Of a DNA stretch of 64,000 nt, positions 20,107-28,959 are shown in pieces. The notes under the pieces are model-generated. The model ran no database searches, had not been told where the DNA came from, and saw only the letters and a list, made by a program, of their open reading frames with translations. Positions within the stretch are counted from its first letter, which is position 1, and every line of letters begins with the position of its first letter. A program made the position numbers and the translations under genes. This stretch comes from Opitutia bacterium. GTDB taxonomy: Bacteria > Verrucomicrobiota > Verrucomicrobiia > Opitutales > Opitutaceae. The DNA is taken from contig JACPIT010000005.1 of assembly GCA_016187945.1 (NCBI GenBank), positions 372,001 to 436,000 of the forward strand, given 5' to 3'.

Positions 20107-20187
20107 ACCCGCTCAATCCGGTTCAACCACTGATTCACCCAGATGCACTCAGATGATCCAAATCGCCGGCTGATCGCGCTGCATGAG

Positions 20188-20259
20188 GTAGGGCGGACCG
20201 GCCCGGTCCGCCGAGATCGTGATGCCGCCTGCGCGGCGGACCGAGCCGGTCCGCCCTAC
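20188..20259. repeat. REPIN-like palindrome between GH31 and malQ
   Basis: Two inverted halves, GTAGGGCGGACCGGCCCGGT... and its partner ending ACCGAGCCGGTCCGCCCTAC, enclose a 20-bp spacer. Each half is itself a palindrome. This is the textbook two-REP arrangement. Confidence 0.9.
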
Positions 20260-20324
20260 CCGGCGGCCCTCCATCCGTATTCCTCTGTGCCCCTCTCTGG
20301 TTCGCAAAACCGGTCCCTCTAAAA

Positions 20325-21902
20325 ATGGAAGCGCCCCCGACTTCTTGGCTCAACATCCGTGCCGCCGGCGTGCTCGCGCACGTCTCCTCGCTTCCCGGCG
20401 ACTACGGCATCGGCAACCTCGGCGCCGGCGCTCGCGGCTTCATCGACTTCCTCGCCGAAGCCGGCGTGCGCTACTGGCAAATCTGCCCCATCGGCCCGAC
20501 CGGTTTCGGCGATTCGCCTTACCAGCTCTTCTCCGGCCGCGCGGGCAATCCCTACTTCATCGACCTCGGCGAACTGAAGGAAGAAGGCCTGCTGACCGAC
20601 ACCGATCTCGTGCCGCTGCGCGCGCTGCCCGCGAGCCAGGTTTTCTACGGCGCGCTCTACGAACGTTTCTGGATCGCGCTCGCGAAAGCCAGCGACCGCT
20701 TCCTCGCGAGCGGCAAGGACGAGATCGATGCGATGGGCTCGTTCCGGGAATTCCGCGCCGCCAACGCCGGCTGGCTCGAACCGTTCGCCGATTTCATGGC
20801 GCTGAAGGCGCACTTCCAAGGTCGCCCGTGGACGATGTGGCCGACGGAGCTGCGCCGCTGGACGCCGGCGTTGCGCACGCTTTTCCCTGACACCGTGAAA
20901 CGCGAGGTCGAGCGCCACGCGTTCTACCAATATGTTTTCTTCGGCCAATGGGACCGCCTTCGCCGCTACGCCGCGCGCCGCGGCGTCGGCATCATTGGCG
21001 ACGTGCCGATCTTCGTCGCGCTCGACAGCGCCGACACCTGGGCACACCGCGAAGTCTTCCAACTCGACGCCGACGGCCAGCCGACCGTCGTCGCCGGCGT
21101 GCCGCCGGATTATTTCTCTGCGCTCGGCCAGCTCTGGGGCAATCCGCTCTACGATTGGGAATACCTGCGCGGCACCGGCTACGTTTGGTGGATCGATCGC
21201 CTGCGCGCCGCGTTCGAGCTCTACGACATCATCCGCCTCGATCACTTCCGCGGCTTCGACACTTACTGGGAAATTCCCGCCGACGCGCCCGACGCGCGCA
21301 CGGGTCAGTGGCGCACCGGCCCCGGCGCGGTGTTCTTCGCGGCGATCCGCACGGCGCTGCCCGATGCGAAGATCATTGCCGAAGACCTCGGCTACATCGG
21401 CCCCGGCGTCGTCGCGCTGCGCCGCGCCGCCGGCCTGCCCGGCATGAAGATCGTGCAGTTCGCCTACGGCCACGACGCGAACAACGCCAACCTCCCGCAC
21501 TACTATCCGCCCGACAGCGTCGCCTACACCGGCACGCACGACAACGTCACCACGCGCGGCTGGCTCGAGTCGTTGACGGAACCTTACGCGAGCAAGATCG
21601 CCGACTACTTCCAACTGAACGGCAACGCGAAGTCCGCCTGGCCGATCATCCGCGCCACGCTGTCGACCGTCTCGCGTCTCGCCGTGCTTCCGATGCAGGA
21701 CTTGCTCGATCTGCCCGCGAGCGCGACGTTCAACCGGCCCGGCACGATGGACGGCAACTGGGTCTGGCGTTTCACCGCCGACGATCTCGCCAAACTCCGC
21801 GCCGACAAAGTCGCCACGCTCAAGCACTGGATTCAGCTCTACGACCGCACCGGCGACCGCCCCGTGCGCGACTACAGCGAGCCGCCGGAAGCCAAAGGCT
21901 GA
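20325..21902 (+). CDS. malQ: 4-alpha-glucanotransferase (GH77)
   Basis: Amylomaltase, which disproportionates maltodextrins by moving glucan segments between chains, in the cytoplasm. The 525 residues match the short bacterial type. The N-terminal signature GVLAHVSSLPGDYGIGNLG, the nucleophile in IIRLDHFRGFD (Asp306), the acid/base in IAEDLGYIGP (Glu353) and the third acidic residue in GTHDNVTTRGW (Asp406) are all present. It has no signal peptide. It lies between the GH31 and SLC45-type carrier genes on the same strand, with repeat-filled gaps on both sides. The sequence just after the stop belongs to the GAAGGGCTG dispersed family. Confidence 0.96.
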   Translation: MEAPPTSWLNIRAAGVLAHVSSLPGDYGIGNLGAGARGFIDFLAEAGVRYWQICPIGPTGFGDSPYQLFSGRAGNPYFIDLGELKEEGLLTDTDLVPLRALPASQVFYGALYERFWIALAKASDRFLASGKDEIDAMGSFREFRAANAGWLEPFADFMALKAHFQGRPWTMWPTELRRWTPALRTLFPDTVKREVERHAFYQYVFFGQWDRLRRYAARRGVGIIGDVPIFVALDSADTWAHREVFQLDADGQPTVVAGVPPDYFSALGQLWGNPLYDWEYLRGTGYVWWIDRLRAAFELYDIIRLDHFRGFDTYWEIPADAPDARTGQWRTGPGAVFFAAIRTALPDAKIIAEDLGYIGPGVVALRRAAGLPGMKIVQFAYGHDANNANLPHYYPPDSVAYTGTHDNVTTRGWLESLTEPYASKIADYFQLNGNAKSAWPIIRATLSTVSRLAVLPMQDLLDLPASATFNRPGTMDGNWVWRFTADDLAKLRADKVATLKHWIQLYDRTGDRPVRDYSEPPEAKG

Positions 21903-21963
21903 AGGACTGAAAAGCGGAAGGGCTGAATGAACGATTTCCTCACAATCCGCGCCCGGGCGCCAA

Positions 21964-22032
21964 TGGAGGGCCGAGCTCCCGCCAGGCCGTTCGTCGATGC
22001 GGCCCGCGGCCTCGCAGGAGCTCGGCCCTCCA
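21964..22032. repeat. GGAG-type REPIN-like palindrome
   Basis: The arms TGGAGGGCCGAGCTCC and GGAGCTCGGCCCTCCA are perfect inverses over 16 bp. A half-copy with two or three mismatches lies at 8761-8790. Confidence 0.85.
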
Positions 22033-22062
22033 ATTATCCCAACGCACTGTCTTTCCTGCCGA

Positions 22063-22126
22063 GTAGCCGCGTTGGAGCGCAGCGACAACGTGGCCACGCT
22101 TTCGCGCAAAGCTCAAGCGCGGCTAC
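22063..22126. repeat. REPIN-like palindrome (GTAGCCGCG...CGCGGCTAC)
   Basis: Bounded by GTAGCCGCG and CGCGGCTAC, with internal partial palindromes (GCGCAGCGACAACGTGGCCA region). It is less regular inside than the neighbouring elements. Confidence 0.7.
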
Positions 22127-22170
22127 CAGATCTCGCCCATCTGTCGAGCGAACCTGCGCAGCCCTTTGGC

Positions 22171-22244
22171 GTAGCGCCGGTCTCCGACCGGCGTCGTTGG
22201 ATTTTCGCACTCGTTTCGATCCGCCGGTCTGAGACCGGCGCTAC
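22171..22244. repeat. REPIN-like palindrome abutting the SLC45 start
   Basis: GTAGCGCCGGTCTCCGACCG and the inverse ending GGTCTGAGACCGGCGCTAC enclose a spacer. The element ends 5 bp before ATG 22250, so the ribosome-binding region lies inside or against a strong hairpin. Confidence 0.9.
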
Positions 22245-22249
22245 TCCCC

Positions 22250-23608
22250 ATGAAAGACCTCAAACCCCTCTCTCTGCCCGCCATCTGGAACATGAGTTTC
22301 GGATTCTTCGGCATCCAATTCGGTTGGGGCCTCCAGATGGCGAACATGAGCCCGATCTACAAATACCTCGGCGCGGCCGACGACCAGATCGCGCGCCTCT
22401 GGATCGCGGCGCCGCTCACCGGCCTCCTCGTGCAGCCGATCATCGGCGCGATGAGCGACCGCACGTGGTGCTGGCTTGGGCGTCGTCGCCCCTACTTCCT
22501 CATCGGCGCCATCCTGAGTTCGCTCGCGCTGTTGCTCATGCCCAACTCCGGCTCGCTCGCCGAGTGGCTCATCCCTCACCTGCCGAAATTCTACATGGCG
22601 GCCGGCCTGCTCTGGGTGCTCGACGCGTCGATCAACATCTCGATGGAGCCGTTCCGCGCGTTCGTGGCGGACAAGTTGCCCGAGCAACAACGCGGCAAGG
22701 GTTTCGCGATGCAGAGCTTTTTCATCGGTGCGGGCGCCGTCATCGCCGGCATGCTGCCCTACATCCTGCGCAACTGGTTTGACGTGAGCAGCGCGGCCGA
22801 CGGCGCCAACGCGCTCCCGACCAACGTGAAAATCTCCTTCTACGTCGGCGGCGCGGCCTTCCTCGCCGCGGTGCTGTGGACCGTGATCTCCACTCGCGAA
22901 GAGCCACCGGAAGACCTCGAGGCGTTTCGCCGCAAGAAAACCGAGACCGGCGGCGCGGGTCATCTCGTGCGCGAGATTTTCGACGCGCTCCTCCACATGC
23001 CGCGCACGATGCAGCGCCTCGCGTTCGTGCAGTTCTTCACCTGGCTCGGCCTCTTTTGCATGTGGCTGCACTTCTCCAACGCCGTGCCCGTGCTCTTCGG
23101 CAGCGACGACCCGTCGGCCGACCTCTTCAAGCGCGGCGCCGAATGGGCGGGCGTGTGCTACGCCGTGAAAGACGCCGTGACCTTCCTCACCGCCTTCGCG
23201 CTGATGGCCCTCGCACAGCGCAGCGACCGTCGCCTCATCCACGGCGTCTGCCTCGTGCTCGGCGGCCTCGGCCTGCTCGCGGTTGGCTTCATCCACGGTG
23301 AGGAAAACAAATACTGGCTGCTCGCCGCACTGGCGCTCGGCGGCGTCGCGTGGGCGTCGATCCTCTCGATGCCCTACGCGATTCTCTCCGGTGCGCTGCC
23401 GCGCGAGCGCGTCGGCGTCTACATGGGCATCTTCAATTTCTTCATCGTGCTCCCGGAAATCCTCGCCGCGCTCTTCTTCGGCTCGCTCGTGAAAAACTAC
23501 CTCGGCGGCAACCTTGTCCACGCCGTCATGGCCGGCGGCGTGTGCATGGCGATCGCCGCCGCGTTGCTGTTCTTCGTGCCCAAAGAAAACACCACATCCG
23601 TTGCGTGA
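22250..23608 (+). CDS. SLC45-type MFS sugar transporter
   Basis: An inner-membrane carrier of 452 residues and about 12 membrane segments, of the MFS branch related to the SLC45/sucrose-maltose carriers. The N-terminus (WNMSFGFFGIQFGWGLQMAN) and the loop motif GAMSDRTWCWLGRRRPYF are typical of this branch. In the starch locus its likely cargo is maltose or maltodextrin, proton-coupled. The start at ATG 22250 leaves only ACTCCCC between a REPIN and the codon. The stop TGA at 23606-23608 lies within a repeat flank (TTGCGTGAGTAG) shared with 4724-4734, and the next REPIN starts at 23609. Confidence 0.92.
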   Translation: MKDLKPLSLPAIWNMSFGFFGIQFGWGLQMANMSPIYKYLGAADDQIARLWIAAPLTGLLVQPIIGAMSDRTWCWLGRRRPYFLIGAILSSLALLLMPNSGSLAEWLIPHLPKFYMAAGLLWVLDASINISMEPFRAFVADKLPEQQRGKGFAMQSFFIGAGAVIAGMLPYILRNWFDVSSAADGANALPTNVKISFYVGGAAFLAAVLWTVISTREEPPEDLEAFRRKKTETGGAGHLVREIFDALLHMPRTMQRLAFVQFFTWLGLFCMWLHFSNAVPVLFGSDDPSADLFKRGAEWAGVCYAVKDAVTFLTAFALMALAQRSDRRLIHGVCLVLGGLGLLAVGFIHGEENKYWLLAALALGGVAWASILSMPYAILSGALPRERVGVYMGIFNFFIVLPEILAALFFGSLVKNYLGGNLVHAVMAGGVCMAIAAALLFFVPKENTTSVA

Positions 23609-23677
23609 GTAGCGCCGGTCTTCGACCGGCGGATTTGCACGCGCGAATCCATCAGGCCGGTCACAGACCGGCCCTAC
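23609..23677. repeat. REPIN-like palindrome directly after a stop codon
   Basis: GTAGCGCCGGTCTTCGACCG at the left and an arm ending AGACCGGCCCTAC at the right. It starts on the base after the SLC45 stop codon. The preceding CGTTGCGTGA matches the flank of the element at 4731. Confidence 0.85.
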
Positions 23678-23710
23678 CCTCGCACCGAAATCTTCTCGCT
23701 CCTCCTCCCC

Positions 23711-25099
23711 ATGCTCCGCCTCCGCCGCTCCATCCTCCTCGCCGCGCTTCAAGCCGCCCTCGCCTCGCTCGTCTTCGCCGTCGCCGCACCCGAGCGCGAA
23801 AAGCCGATCCCGAGCGCGATGCACGCCGCCGTCGGCGTGCCCGCCTGGGCGCGCGGCAGCACGATCTACGAGATCAACGTCCGCCAGTTTTCCGCCTCCG
23901 GCAAATTCGCCGCCGTCACCGCCGACCTTCCGCGCCTCAAAGCACTCGGCGTCGACATTCTCTGGCTCATGCCGATCCACCCGATCGGCGAAGTCCATCG
24001 CAAGGGCCCGCTCGGTTCCTACTACGCCGCGAAGGATTACCTCGCGGTGAACCCCGAGTTCGGCACCGAGCAGGATCTGCGCGACCTCGTCGCCGCCGCG
24101 CATGCGCTCGGCCAGCGCGTCATTCTGGATTGGGTGCCGAATCACGTCTCGCCCGACAACCCGCTGACGAAGACGCACCCGGAATTTTTCTGGCGCGACG
24201 AAAAGGGCAACCTCACGCCCCCGCACGGCACCGACTGGACCGACGTCGTGCAGTTCGACTTCAACGCCCCCGGCCTCCTCGATTACCAAGCGGACGTCCT
24301 CATCCACTGGGTGAAAAATTTCGGCATCGACGGCTTCCGCTGTGACGTCGCGTGGGGCTTGCCCACGCCGTTCTGGAATGAAGTCACGAAGCGCGTGCGC
24401 GCCGTGAAGCCCGACGTCTTCTTCCTCGCCGAGGCCGAACTGCCGCAGCAACAAGTCGCCGCCTTCAACGTCTCCTACGGCTTCGATCTGCACCACGCGA
24501 TGAACGGCGTCGCGCAAGGCAAGAAGTCCGCCAGCGGCCTCGACGAGGCCTACGCGAAAATCCGCGCCACGTTCCCGCGCGGCGGCGCGCTGATGGTTTT
24601 CACCAGCAGCCACGACGAAAACAGTTGGGCCGGCACCGAGTTCGACCGCATGGGCGCGGGCTTCGCGCCGTTCGCCGTGCTGACGTTCCTCCTCGATGGC
24701 GTGCCGATGATCTACAACGGCCAGGAAGTCGGCCTCGACCGCCGCCTCGAGTTTTTTCAAAGCGACCCGATCGTCTGGCCGAAGGAAACGCATCCGACGA
24801 CGAAGCTCTACCAAGTGATGACGAAGCTGCGCCGCGAAAACGCCGCACTCCACACTGGTTCCGCGATGCGCCGCCTCGACACGACCGACAACGCGACGTT
24901 CTACGTCGTCGAGCGCGCGGCGGGAAACAAGCGGGTTGTCGGCATTTTCAATCTCACCGCGAAAGACGCGAAAGCCGACCTCTACGACGCCGCGTTGACC
25001 GGCAAGTGGACGGACGCCTTCACCGGCGAAACGGTCGAACTCAACGGCCTCGTGCCGCTCGATCTGAAGGGCTGGCGCTATCGCGTGCTCGTGCAGTGA
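23711..25099 (+). CDS. GH13 alpha-amylase-family enzyme, exported
   Basis: A 462-residue alpha-glucan hydrolase or transglycosylase. A signal peptide (to about residue 26) precedes a GH13 barrel beginning GSTIYEINVRQFSASG. Conserved regions are VILDWVPNHVS, GIDGFRCDVAWGLP (nucleophile Asp212), FFLAEAELPQ (acid/base Glu241) and SSHDENSW (Asp302). A short C-terminal beta domain follows, with no binding modules. The N-terminal sequence resembles periplasmic amylases of maltodextrin loci rather than large extracellular amylases. It is the last gene of the plus-strand maltodextrin set and is followed by a good terminator. Confidence 0.94.
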   Translation: MLRLRRSILLAALQAALASLVFAVAAPEREKPIPSAMHAAVGVPAWARGSTIYEINVRQFSASGKFAAVTADLPRLKALGVDILWLMPIHPIGEVHRKGPLGSYYAAKDYLAVNPEFGTEQDLRDLVAAAHALGQRVILDWVPNHVSPDNPLTKTHPEFFWRDEKGNLTPPHGTDWTDVVQFDFNAPGLLDYQADVLIHWVKNFGIDGFRCDVAWGLPTPFWNEVTKRVRAVKPDVFFLAEAELPQQQVAAFNVSYGFDLHHAMNGVAQGKKSASGLDEAYAKIRATFPRGGALMVFTSSHDENSWAGTEFDRMGAGFAPFAVLTFLLDGVPMIYNGQEVGLDRRLEFFQSDPIVWPKETHPTTKLYQVMTKLRRENAALHTGSAMRRLDTTDNATFYVVERAAGNKRVVGIFNLTAKDAKADLYDAALTGKWTDAFTGETVELNGLVPLDLKGWRYRVLVQ

Positions 25100-25163
25100 C
25101 CTTCTCGCCGGGTGCTGCGCAGTCGGGGGTAACCTGACGGCACTCCGCGAGCAGAACATCAGA

Positions 25164-25196
25164 AGGGCGTCGGCCGGGGGCCGGCGCCCTTTTTAT
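25164..25196 (+). terminator. Rho-independent terminator after the starch locus
   Basis: AGGGCG-tC-GGCC, a G loop, then GGCCgGCGCCCT is followed by TTTTTATT. This is a GC-rich stem with a T-run in the right orientation to end the GH13 transcript. Confidence 0.85.
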
Positions 25197-25247
25197 TACC
25201 ACCGATTCGCGTCGCATCTCGAAGCTCGGCCAGTTGAATCGGCAGCA

Positions 25248-25718
25248 GTGAAATGGTGGCAGAAGATTCTCTTAGCTCCGATCATTGTAGCCGTAGTCAT
25301 ATTTGGCCTGCCGCTCGTGGGGATCGTGCTCCTATGTTGGTTCGGTGCGTCGGTGGGATTGATCGTTGCTGTGTCGCTGTTTTGGTTGCCGCGTGGAAAA
25401 CGATATTTGGTGGTCTATTCAGAAAGCGAGCATTGGCGCTCTTTCTTTGAGGACGAGGTTTTGCCGGCGTTCGGTAATGCGGCTCATGTGATCAATCTCT
25501 CGCGGGAGGGAGGCCAGAGGCGCTGGTGGCATCTCGGATGGGCCCTTCATGTCCACTGCGGTGGATATCGAAACCGGTTTCCGGCGGTTTATCGTTTCGC
25601 GTTATTCGGCCCATGGGTGTCGATACGCTTTTATGATGCCTACATGCAGGCGAAGAAGGGAAAAACGGCGGCGCTGGATAAAGCACGCGCTGACCTGAGT
25701 CTTTGGCTGCGCGGCTAA
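25248..25718 (+). CDS. Small membrane protein, hypothetical
   Basis: A 156-residue protein I do not recognise. Residues 6-50 form two closely spaced membrane helices (KILLAPIIVAVVIFGLPLV, then LLCWFGASVGLIVAVSLFWL), and a soluble, aromatic-rich tail follows (RRWWHLGWALHVHCGGYRNR). It starts with GTG. Its base composition is clearly lower in GC than the neighbours (near 53%) and it uses codons that are rare elsewhere in the window, which suggests horizontal origin or low expression. It is isolated between a terminator and the convergent AraC gene. Confidence 0.75.
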   Translation: MKWWQKILLAPIIVAVVIFGLPLVGIVLLCWFGASVGLIVAVSLFWLPRGKRYLVVYSESEHWRSFFEDEVLPAFGNAAHVINLSREGGQRRWWHLGWALHVHCGGYRNRFPAVYRFALFGPWVSIRFYDAYMQAKKGKTAALDKARADLSLWLRG

Positions 25719-25733
25719 GCGTGCGGTTCTTTC

Positions 25734-26762
25734 TCAGCTTTCCGCTGAAGAACTCGCGCCCGCTTCCTTCTGGTGCGGCACGCCGTGCGTGTAGTCGAGG
25801 TGGTCGAAGTAGACGGTCTTCGGCTGCTGCTCCTGTTGCTGGCGGCGCGCTTCGATCTGCGTGCGGAATTCCTGCGGCGTGACGCCCTTGTGCTGCTTGA
25901 ACACGCGCGCGAAATACGCGGGGTCGGCGAAGCCGCTGGCGTAGGCGATTTCCGAGATGGTCAGCTTCGTCGTCTCGAGCGCGAGGATCGCGCCGTCGAT
26001 GCGGATGCGTTGGATGTAGTGCGTGAGCCGCTCCTTCGTCTCGATGTGGAAGAGATGCGAGAGATAGTCCGCCGAGCAGCCGAGCACCTCGGCGACGTGC
26101 TGCACGCTGAGGTCGGGGTTGGCGAATTGCTCGCGGACGAGGCACTTCGCCTGAAACACCTTGCCGATGTCGCTGTTGAGCTGACCGCTGCCGGTCTCGA
26201 CGATGTTGCGCATCAGGCCGAGCAGCGCGAGCAGCAGCCCTTGCAGCACGGCGTCGCGCGCCGGGCCGTGCATGTTGTGCGTCGAGGCGATGCTGTTGGC
26301 CAGCGTGAGAAACACGTCGAGGTTCGGCGCGTCGAAGAACTCGATCACCTCGATGTCCGGCTTGCCGGGGCGCGCCTCGTGCGCGAGGTGCAGGCTCAGC
26401 GTGTTGTTGTAGAAACCGGCGACGAGATTGCGGAACGAGTCGCCCGGCGCCGCGCCGACCTTTTCGCCGTGCGGCACGCCGGCGGGGATCACGCACACCT
26501 CGTCCGGGCCGACGCGGAAGTTTTCCTTGGGGAAATTGAAATCCGTCCACCCGCGCACGCCGAAGAATATCTCGGGGCGGTAATGGTAGTGCATGCCGCG
26601 CTTGTTCTGCACGGGGCGCACCTCGTGCGGCACGCGCAGCATGATGCGATTGCGCTCCGCGAGGCGGATCGCGTGATCGAAGATTTGCCGCATCTCCGCG
26701 CGATTGTGCTGGCTCATCGCGCGAGCAGCGAACAGGGCAGACGGGGCCGCGGGTTCGGACAT
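25734..26762 (-). CDS. AraC-family transcriptional regulator
   Basis: A 342-residue regulator with an N-terminal cupin-like sensor domain (HYHYRPEIFFGVRGWTDF, PDEVCVIPAGVPHGE) and a C-terminal AraC/XylS double helix-turn-helix (about 225-320; LSVQHVAEVLGCSADYLSHL and ISEIAYASGFADPAYFARVF). A Gln-rich tail ends the protein. ATG 26762 (MSEPAA) is preferred over the longer open frame; ATG at MSQHNRAEM is also possible. A CCCCCC tract precedes the start. The gene is divergent from nadA with a palindromic repeat between. The cupin sensor suggests a sugar-type inducer, and the regulon is unknown. Confidence 0.92.
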   Translation of the reverse strand: MSEPAAPSALFAARAMSQHNRAEMRQIFDHAIRLAERNRIMLRVPHEVRPVQNKRGMHYHYRPEIFFGVRGWTDFNFPKENFRVGPDEVCVIPAGVPHGEKVGAAPGDSFRNLVAGFYNNTLSLHLAHEARPGKPDIEVIEFFDAPNLDVFLTLANSIASTHNMHGPARDAVLQGLLLALLGLMRNIVETGSGQLNSDIGKVFQAKCLVREQFANPDLSVQHVAEVLGCSADYLSHLFHIETKERLTHYIQRIRIDGAILALETTKLTISEIAYASGFADPAYFARVFKQHKGVTPQEFRTQIEARRQQQEQQPKTVYFDHLDYTHGVPHQKEAGASSSAES

Positions 26763-26853
26763 GGCCGGGGGGTGCTGGGTTAGACGCTTCCAGCGAAGAG
26801 CCAATCCGGGGAAACTCAAATGGAATCAGGCGGCGCCGCTTCTCCCCTCCCCT

Positions 26854-26911
26854 GTGGGCAGCGCGCTTGCGCGCGCAGATCCTGGATGGCGCGCGCAAGC
26901 GCGCTGCCCAC
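26854..26911. repeat. Palindrome between AraC gene and nadA
   Basis: GTGGGCAGCGCGCTTGCGCG and its inverse ending CGCGCTGCCCAC lie around a short spacer. It occupies the middle of a divergent intergenic region and is bounded by GTGG/CCAC rather than GTAG/CTAC. Confidence 0.85.
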
Positions 26912-26980
26912 ACACGTGCCCGATTTAAGACGAGCCTCCGCCTTTGACGCGGCGCGCCACTCGCCTACCGTGCGCCTTGA

Positions 26981-28030
26981 ATGATCGCCACCGACCACGA
27001 ACTCGAAGCCGAGACCGAGCGCCTCTTCCGCGCGCTCATGCACGTCGATTGCGAGCCGGGCCGCGTCTGGAACTACGACGCCTGCCGCCGCATCGCGCCG
27101 CTCACGCTCGAGATCAACCGCCTGAAAAAAGAGAAGGACGCCGTCATCCTCACGCATTCCTACGTCGAGCCCGAGATCATCTACGGCGTCGGCGACTTCA
27201 AGGGCGACTCCTACTTCCTCAGCCTGAAAGCCAAGGAGGCGCGCGCGAAGGTGATCGTGTTCGCCGGCGTCGTCTTCATGGGCGAGACGGCGAAAATCCT
27301 CTCGCCCGACGCGACTGTCGTCGTGCCCGATCGCGGTTCCGGTTGCTCGCTGGCGGACTCGCTCACCGGGGAGCAGTTGAAAAAATTGAAAGCCGCCTAC
27401 CCCGACGCCGCGGTCGTCTGCTACATCAACTCCACCGCCGAGGTGAAAGCGGAGTCCGACGTGTGCGTCACCTCCGGCAACGTCTACGACATCGTCGCCG
27501 CGCTCCCGCAACGCCGCATCCTTTTCGTGCCCGATCGCCTCATGGGCGAAAACATCCGCGCCGAGCTGAAACGCCGCGGGGTCGACAAGGAGATCATCAC
27601 CTCCGACGGCACCTGCATCGTGCACGACGAGTTCACGCCGGCCGACATCGCCGACGCGCGCGCGCGTTTCCCAGGGCTCAAGGTCGTCGCGCATCCCGAG
27701 TGCGAGCCGAGCGTGGCGGCGCTGGCGGATTTCGTCGGCAGCACGGGCGCGATGATGAAATACGTGAAGAGCACGCCGGCCCCGTATTTTCTCATGCTCA
27801 CGGAATGCGGCCTCGTCGGCCGGCTGCAGGTCGAGACGCCCGAGAAACACTTCATCGGCGGCTGCCGCCTCTGTCCCTACATGAAGCTGAACTCCCTCGA
27901 AAAAGTCCGCGACGCGCTCGCCGCCCCGCGCCCCGAGCAGATCGTCACGCTCGACGAGGATCTGCGCCGCCGCGCGTTGCGCAGCATCGAGCGGATGTTC
28001 GAGATGGCGGGGACGGGCGCAGCCGGTTGA
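26981..28030 (+). CDS. nadA: Quinolinate synthase A
   Basis: A 4Fe-4S enzyme that condenses iminoaspartate with dihydroxyacetone phosphate to give quinolinate in de novo NAD synthesis. The 349 residues show ILTHSYVEPEI, VFMGETAKILSP and PDRGSGCSLADS, with probable cluster cysteines at 122 (GSGC), 212 (DGTCIVHDE) and 298 (GCRLCPYMK). TECGLVGRL is also conserved. The start ATG 26981 gives a normal N-terminal length. The stop TGA lies within the first bases of an inverted repeat, and nadC begins 83 bp later. Confidence 0.97.
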   Translation: MIATDHELEAETERLFRALMHVDCEPGRVWNYDACRRIAPLTLEINRLKKEKDAVILTHSYVEPEIIYGVGDFKGDSYFLSLKAKEARAKVIVFAGVVFMGETAKILSPDATVVVPDRGSGCSLADSLTGEQLKKLKAAYPDAAVVCYINSTAEVKAESDVCVTSGNVYDIVAALPQRRILFVPDRLMGENIRAELKRRGVDKEIITSDGTCIVHDEFTPADIADARARFPGLKVVAHPECEPSVAALADFVGSTGAMMKYVKSTPAPYFLMLTECGLVGRLQVETPEKHFIGGCRLCPYMKLNSLEKVRDALAAPRPEQIVTLDEDLRRRALRSIERMFEMAGTGAAG

Positions 28031-28102
28031 GAGTTGAGAGCTGAGAGTTGAGAGCCGGACGACGCGGTTCGATCTCTCAACCCTCAACTCTCATCTCTCA
28101 AC
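28026..28102. repeat. Inverted repeat of GAGAGTT units between nadA and nadC
   Basis: Twenty-nine-base arms made of GTTGAGAG/CTGAGAG units pair at 26 of 29 positions around a 19-bp loop. The left arm begins inside the nadA stop codon and the right arm ends 11 bp before the nadC start. A strong hairpin in the nadA-nadC mRNA is expected. Confidence 0.85.
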
Positions 28103-28113
28103 TTTCCCTCTTC

Positions 28114-28959
28114 ATGCTCACGCCCCGCACCGAACACCTCATCGACCTCGCGCTCGAGGAAGACGCCGGCCTTGGCGATATCACGAGCCGCGCCATCTTT
28201 CCGGCAGCGCACTGCAGCCGCGGCGAGATCGACGCCAAGCAGGATCTCGTCCTTTGCGGCCTCGAGGTCGCGGCGCGCGTTTTTGCCAAGGTCGATCCGG
28301 CGCTGAAAACCAAGCTGCTCGCCCGCGACGGCGATCGGGTGAAGAAAGGCGCGATCGTCCTGCGCGTCGAAGGGCCGACGGCCGCGATGCTCACGGCCGA
28401 GCGCACCGCGCTGAATTTTCTCCAACGCCTCTCCGGCATCGCGACGCAGGCGCGCCGCTACGCCGATGCAGTCGCCGGCACGGGCGTGCGCGTCGTCGAC
28501 ACGCGCAAGACGACGCCGGCCTGGCGCGCGCTCGAGAAATACGCCGTGCGCACCGGCGGCTGCTTCAACCACCGCAGCTCGCTCGGCGAGCATGTGCTCA
28601 TTAAGGACAACCACATCGCCGCCGCCGGTTCGCTCACGCGCGCGGTCGAGCTTTGCCGCTCCGCCGCACCGCACGGTGCGAAGATCGAGGTGGAGGCGAA
28701 GACGCTCGCCGAAGTGAAGGAAGCACTGCGCGCGCGGGCCGAGATCGTGCTGCTCGACAACATGACGCCCGAGCAAGTGCGCGCGGCGGTGAAGGAGATC
28801 GCCGGCCGCGCCGTCGTGGAGATTTCCGGCGGCGTGAAATTCGATACGCTCCGCGACTACGCGTTGCCTGGCGTGGACGTCATCAGCATCGGTGCCCTCA
28901 CCCACTCGGCCATCGCGGCCGATCTTAGCCTCGATGTGCAACCAGTTCGGAAAAGGTAG
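28114..28959 (+). CDS. nadC: Nicotinate-nucleotide pyrophosphorylase (quinolinate phosphoribosyltransferase)
   Basis: Converts quinolinate and PRPP to nicotinate mononucleotide, the step after NadA. The 281 residues show ALEEDAGLGDITSRAIFP, ERTALNFLQRLSGIAT, VVDTRKTTPAWRALEKYAV, GGCFNHRSSLGEHVLIKDNH, KIEVEAKTLAEV and VEISGGVKFDTLRDYA, all typical. ATG 28114 is the normal N-terminus and is preceded by TTTCCCTCTTC. The TAG stop is the TAG of a GTAG that begins a REPIN-like palindrome, so the last codon ends within the repeat boundary. Confidence 0.97.
   Translation: MLTPRTEHLIDLALEEDAGLGDITSRAIFPAAHCSRGEIDAKQDLVLCGLEVAARVFAKVDPALKTKLLARDGDRVKKGAIVLRVEGPTAAMLTAERTALNFLQRLSGIATQARRYADAVAGTGVRVVDTRKTTPAWRALEKYAVRTGGCFNHRSSLGEHVLIKDNHIAAAGSLTRAVELCRSAAPHGAKIEVEAKTLAEVKEALRARAEIVLLDNMTPEQVRAAVKEIAGRAVVEISGGVKFDTLRDYALPGVDVISIGALTHSAIAADLSLDVQPVRKR

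Larger units (their letters stand above)
21903..22249. other. Intergenic block of three adjacent palindromes
   Basis: No gene is visible in this 347-bp stretch. It consists almost wholly of three REPIN-like elements (21964-22032, 22063-22126, 22171-22244) and a short GAAGGGCTG repeat just after the malQ stop. The last element ends 5 bp before the carrier start codon. Confidence 0.8.

Noticed and set aside
22241-25159. A 972-residue open frame antisense to the SLC45-type carrier and GH13 genes
   Set aside because: A shadow frame in GC-rich sequence, inconsistent with the strong SLC45 and GH13 signatures on the plus strand.
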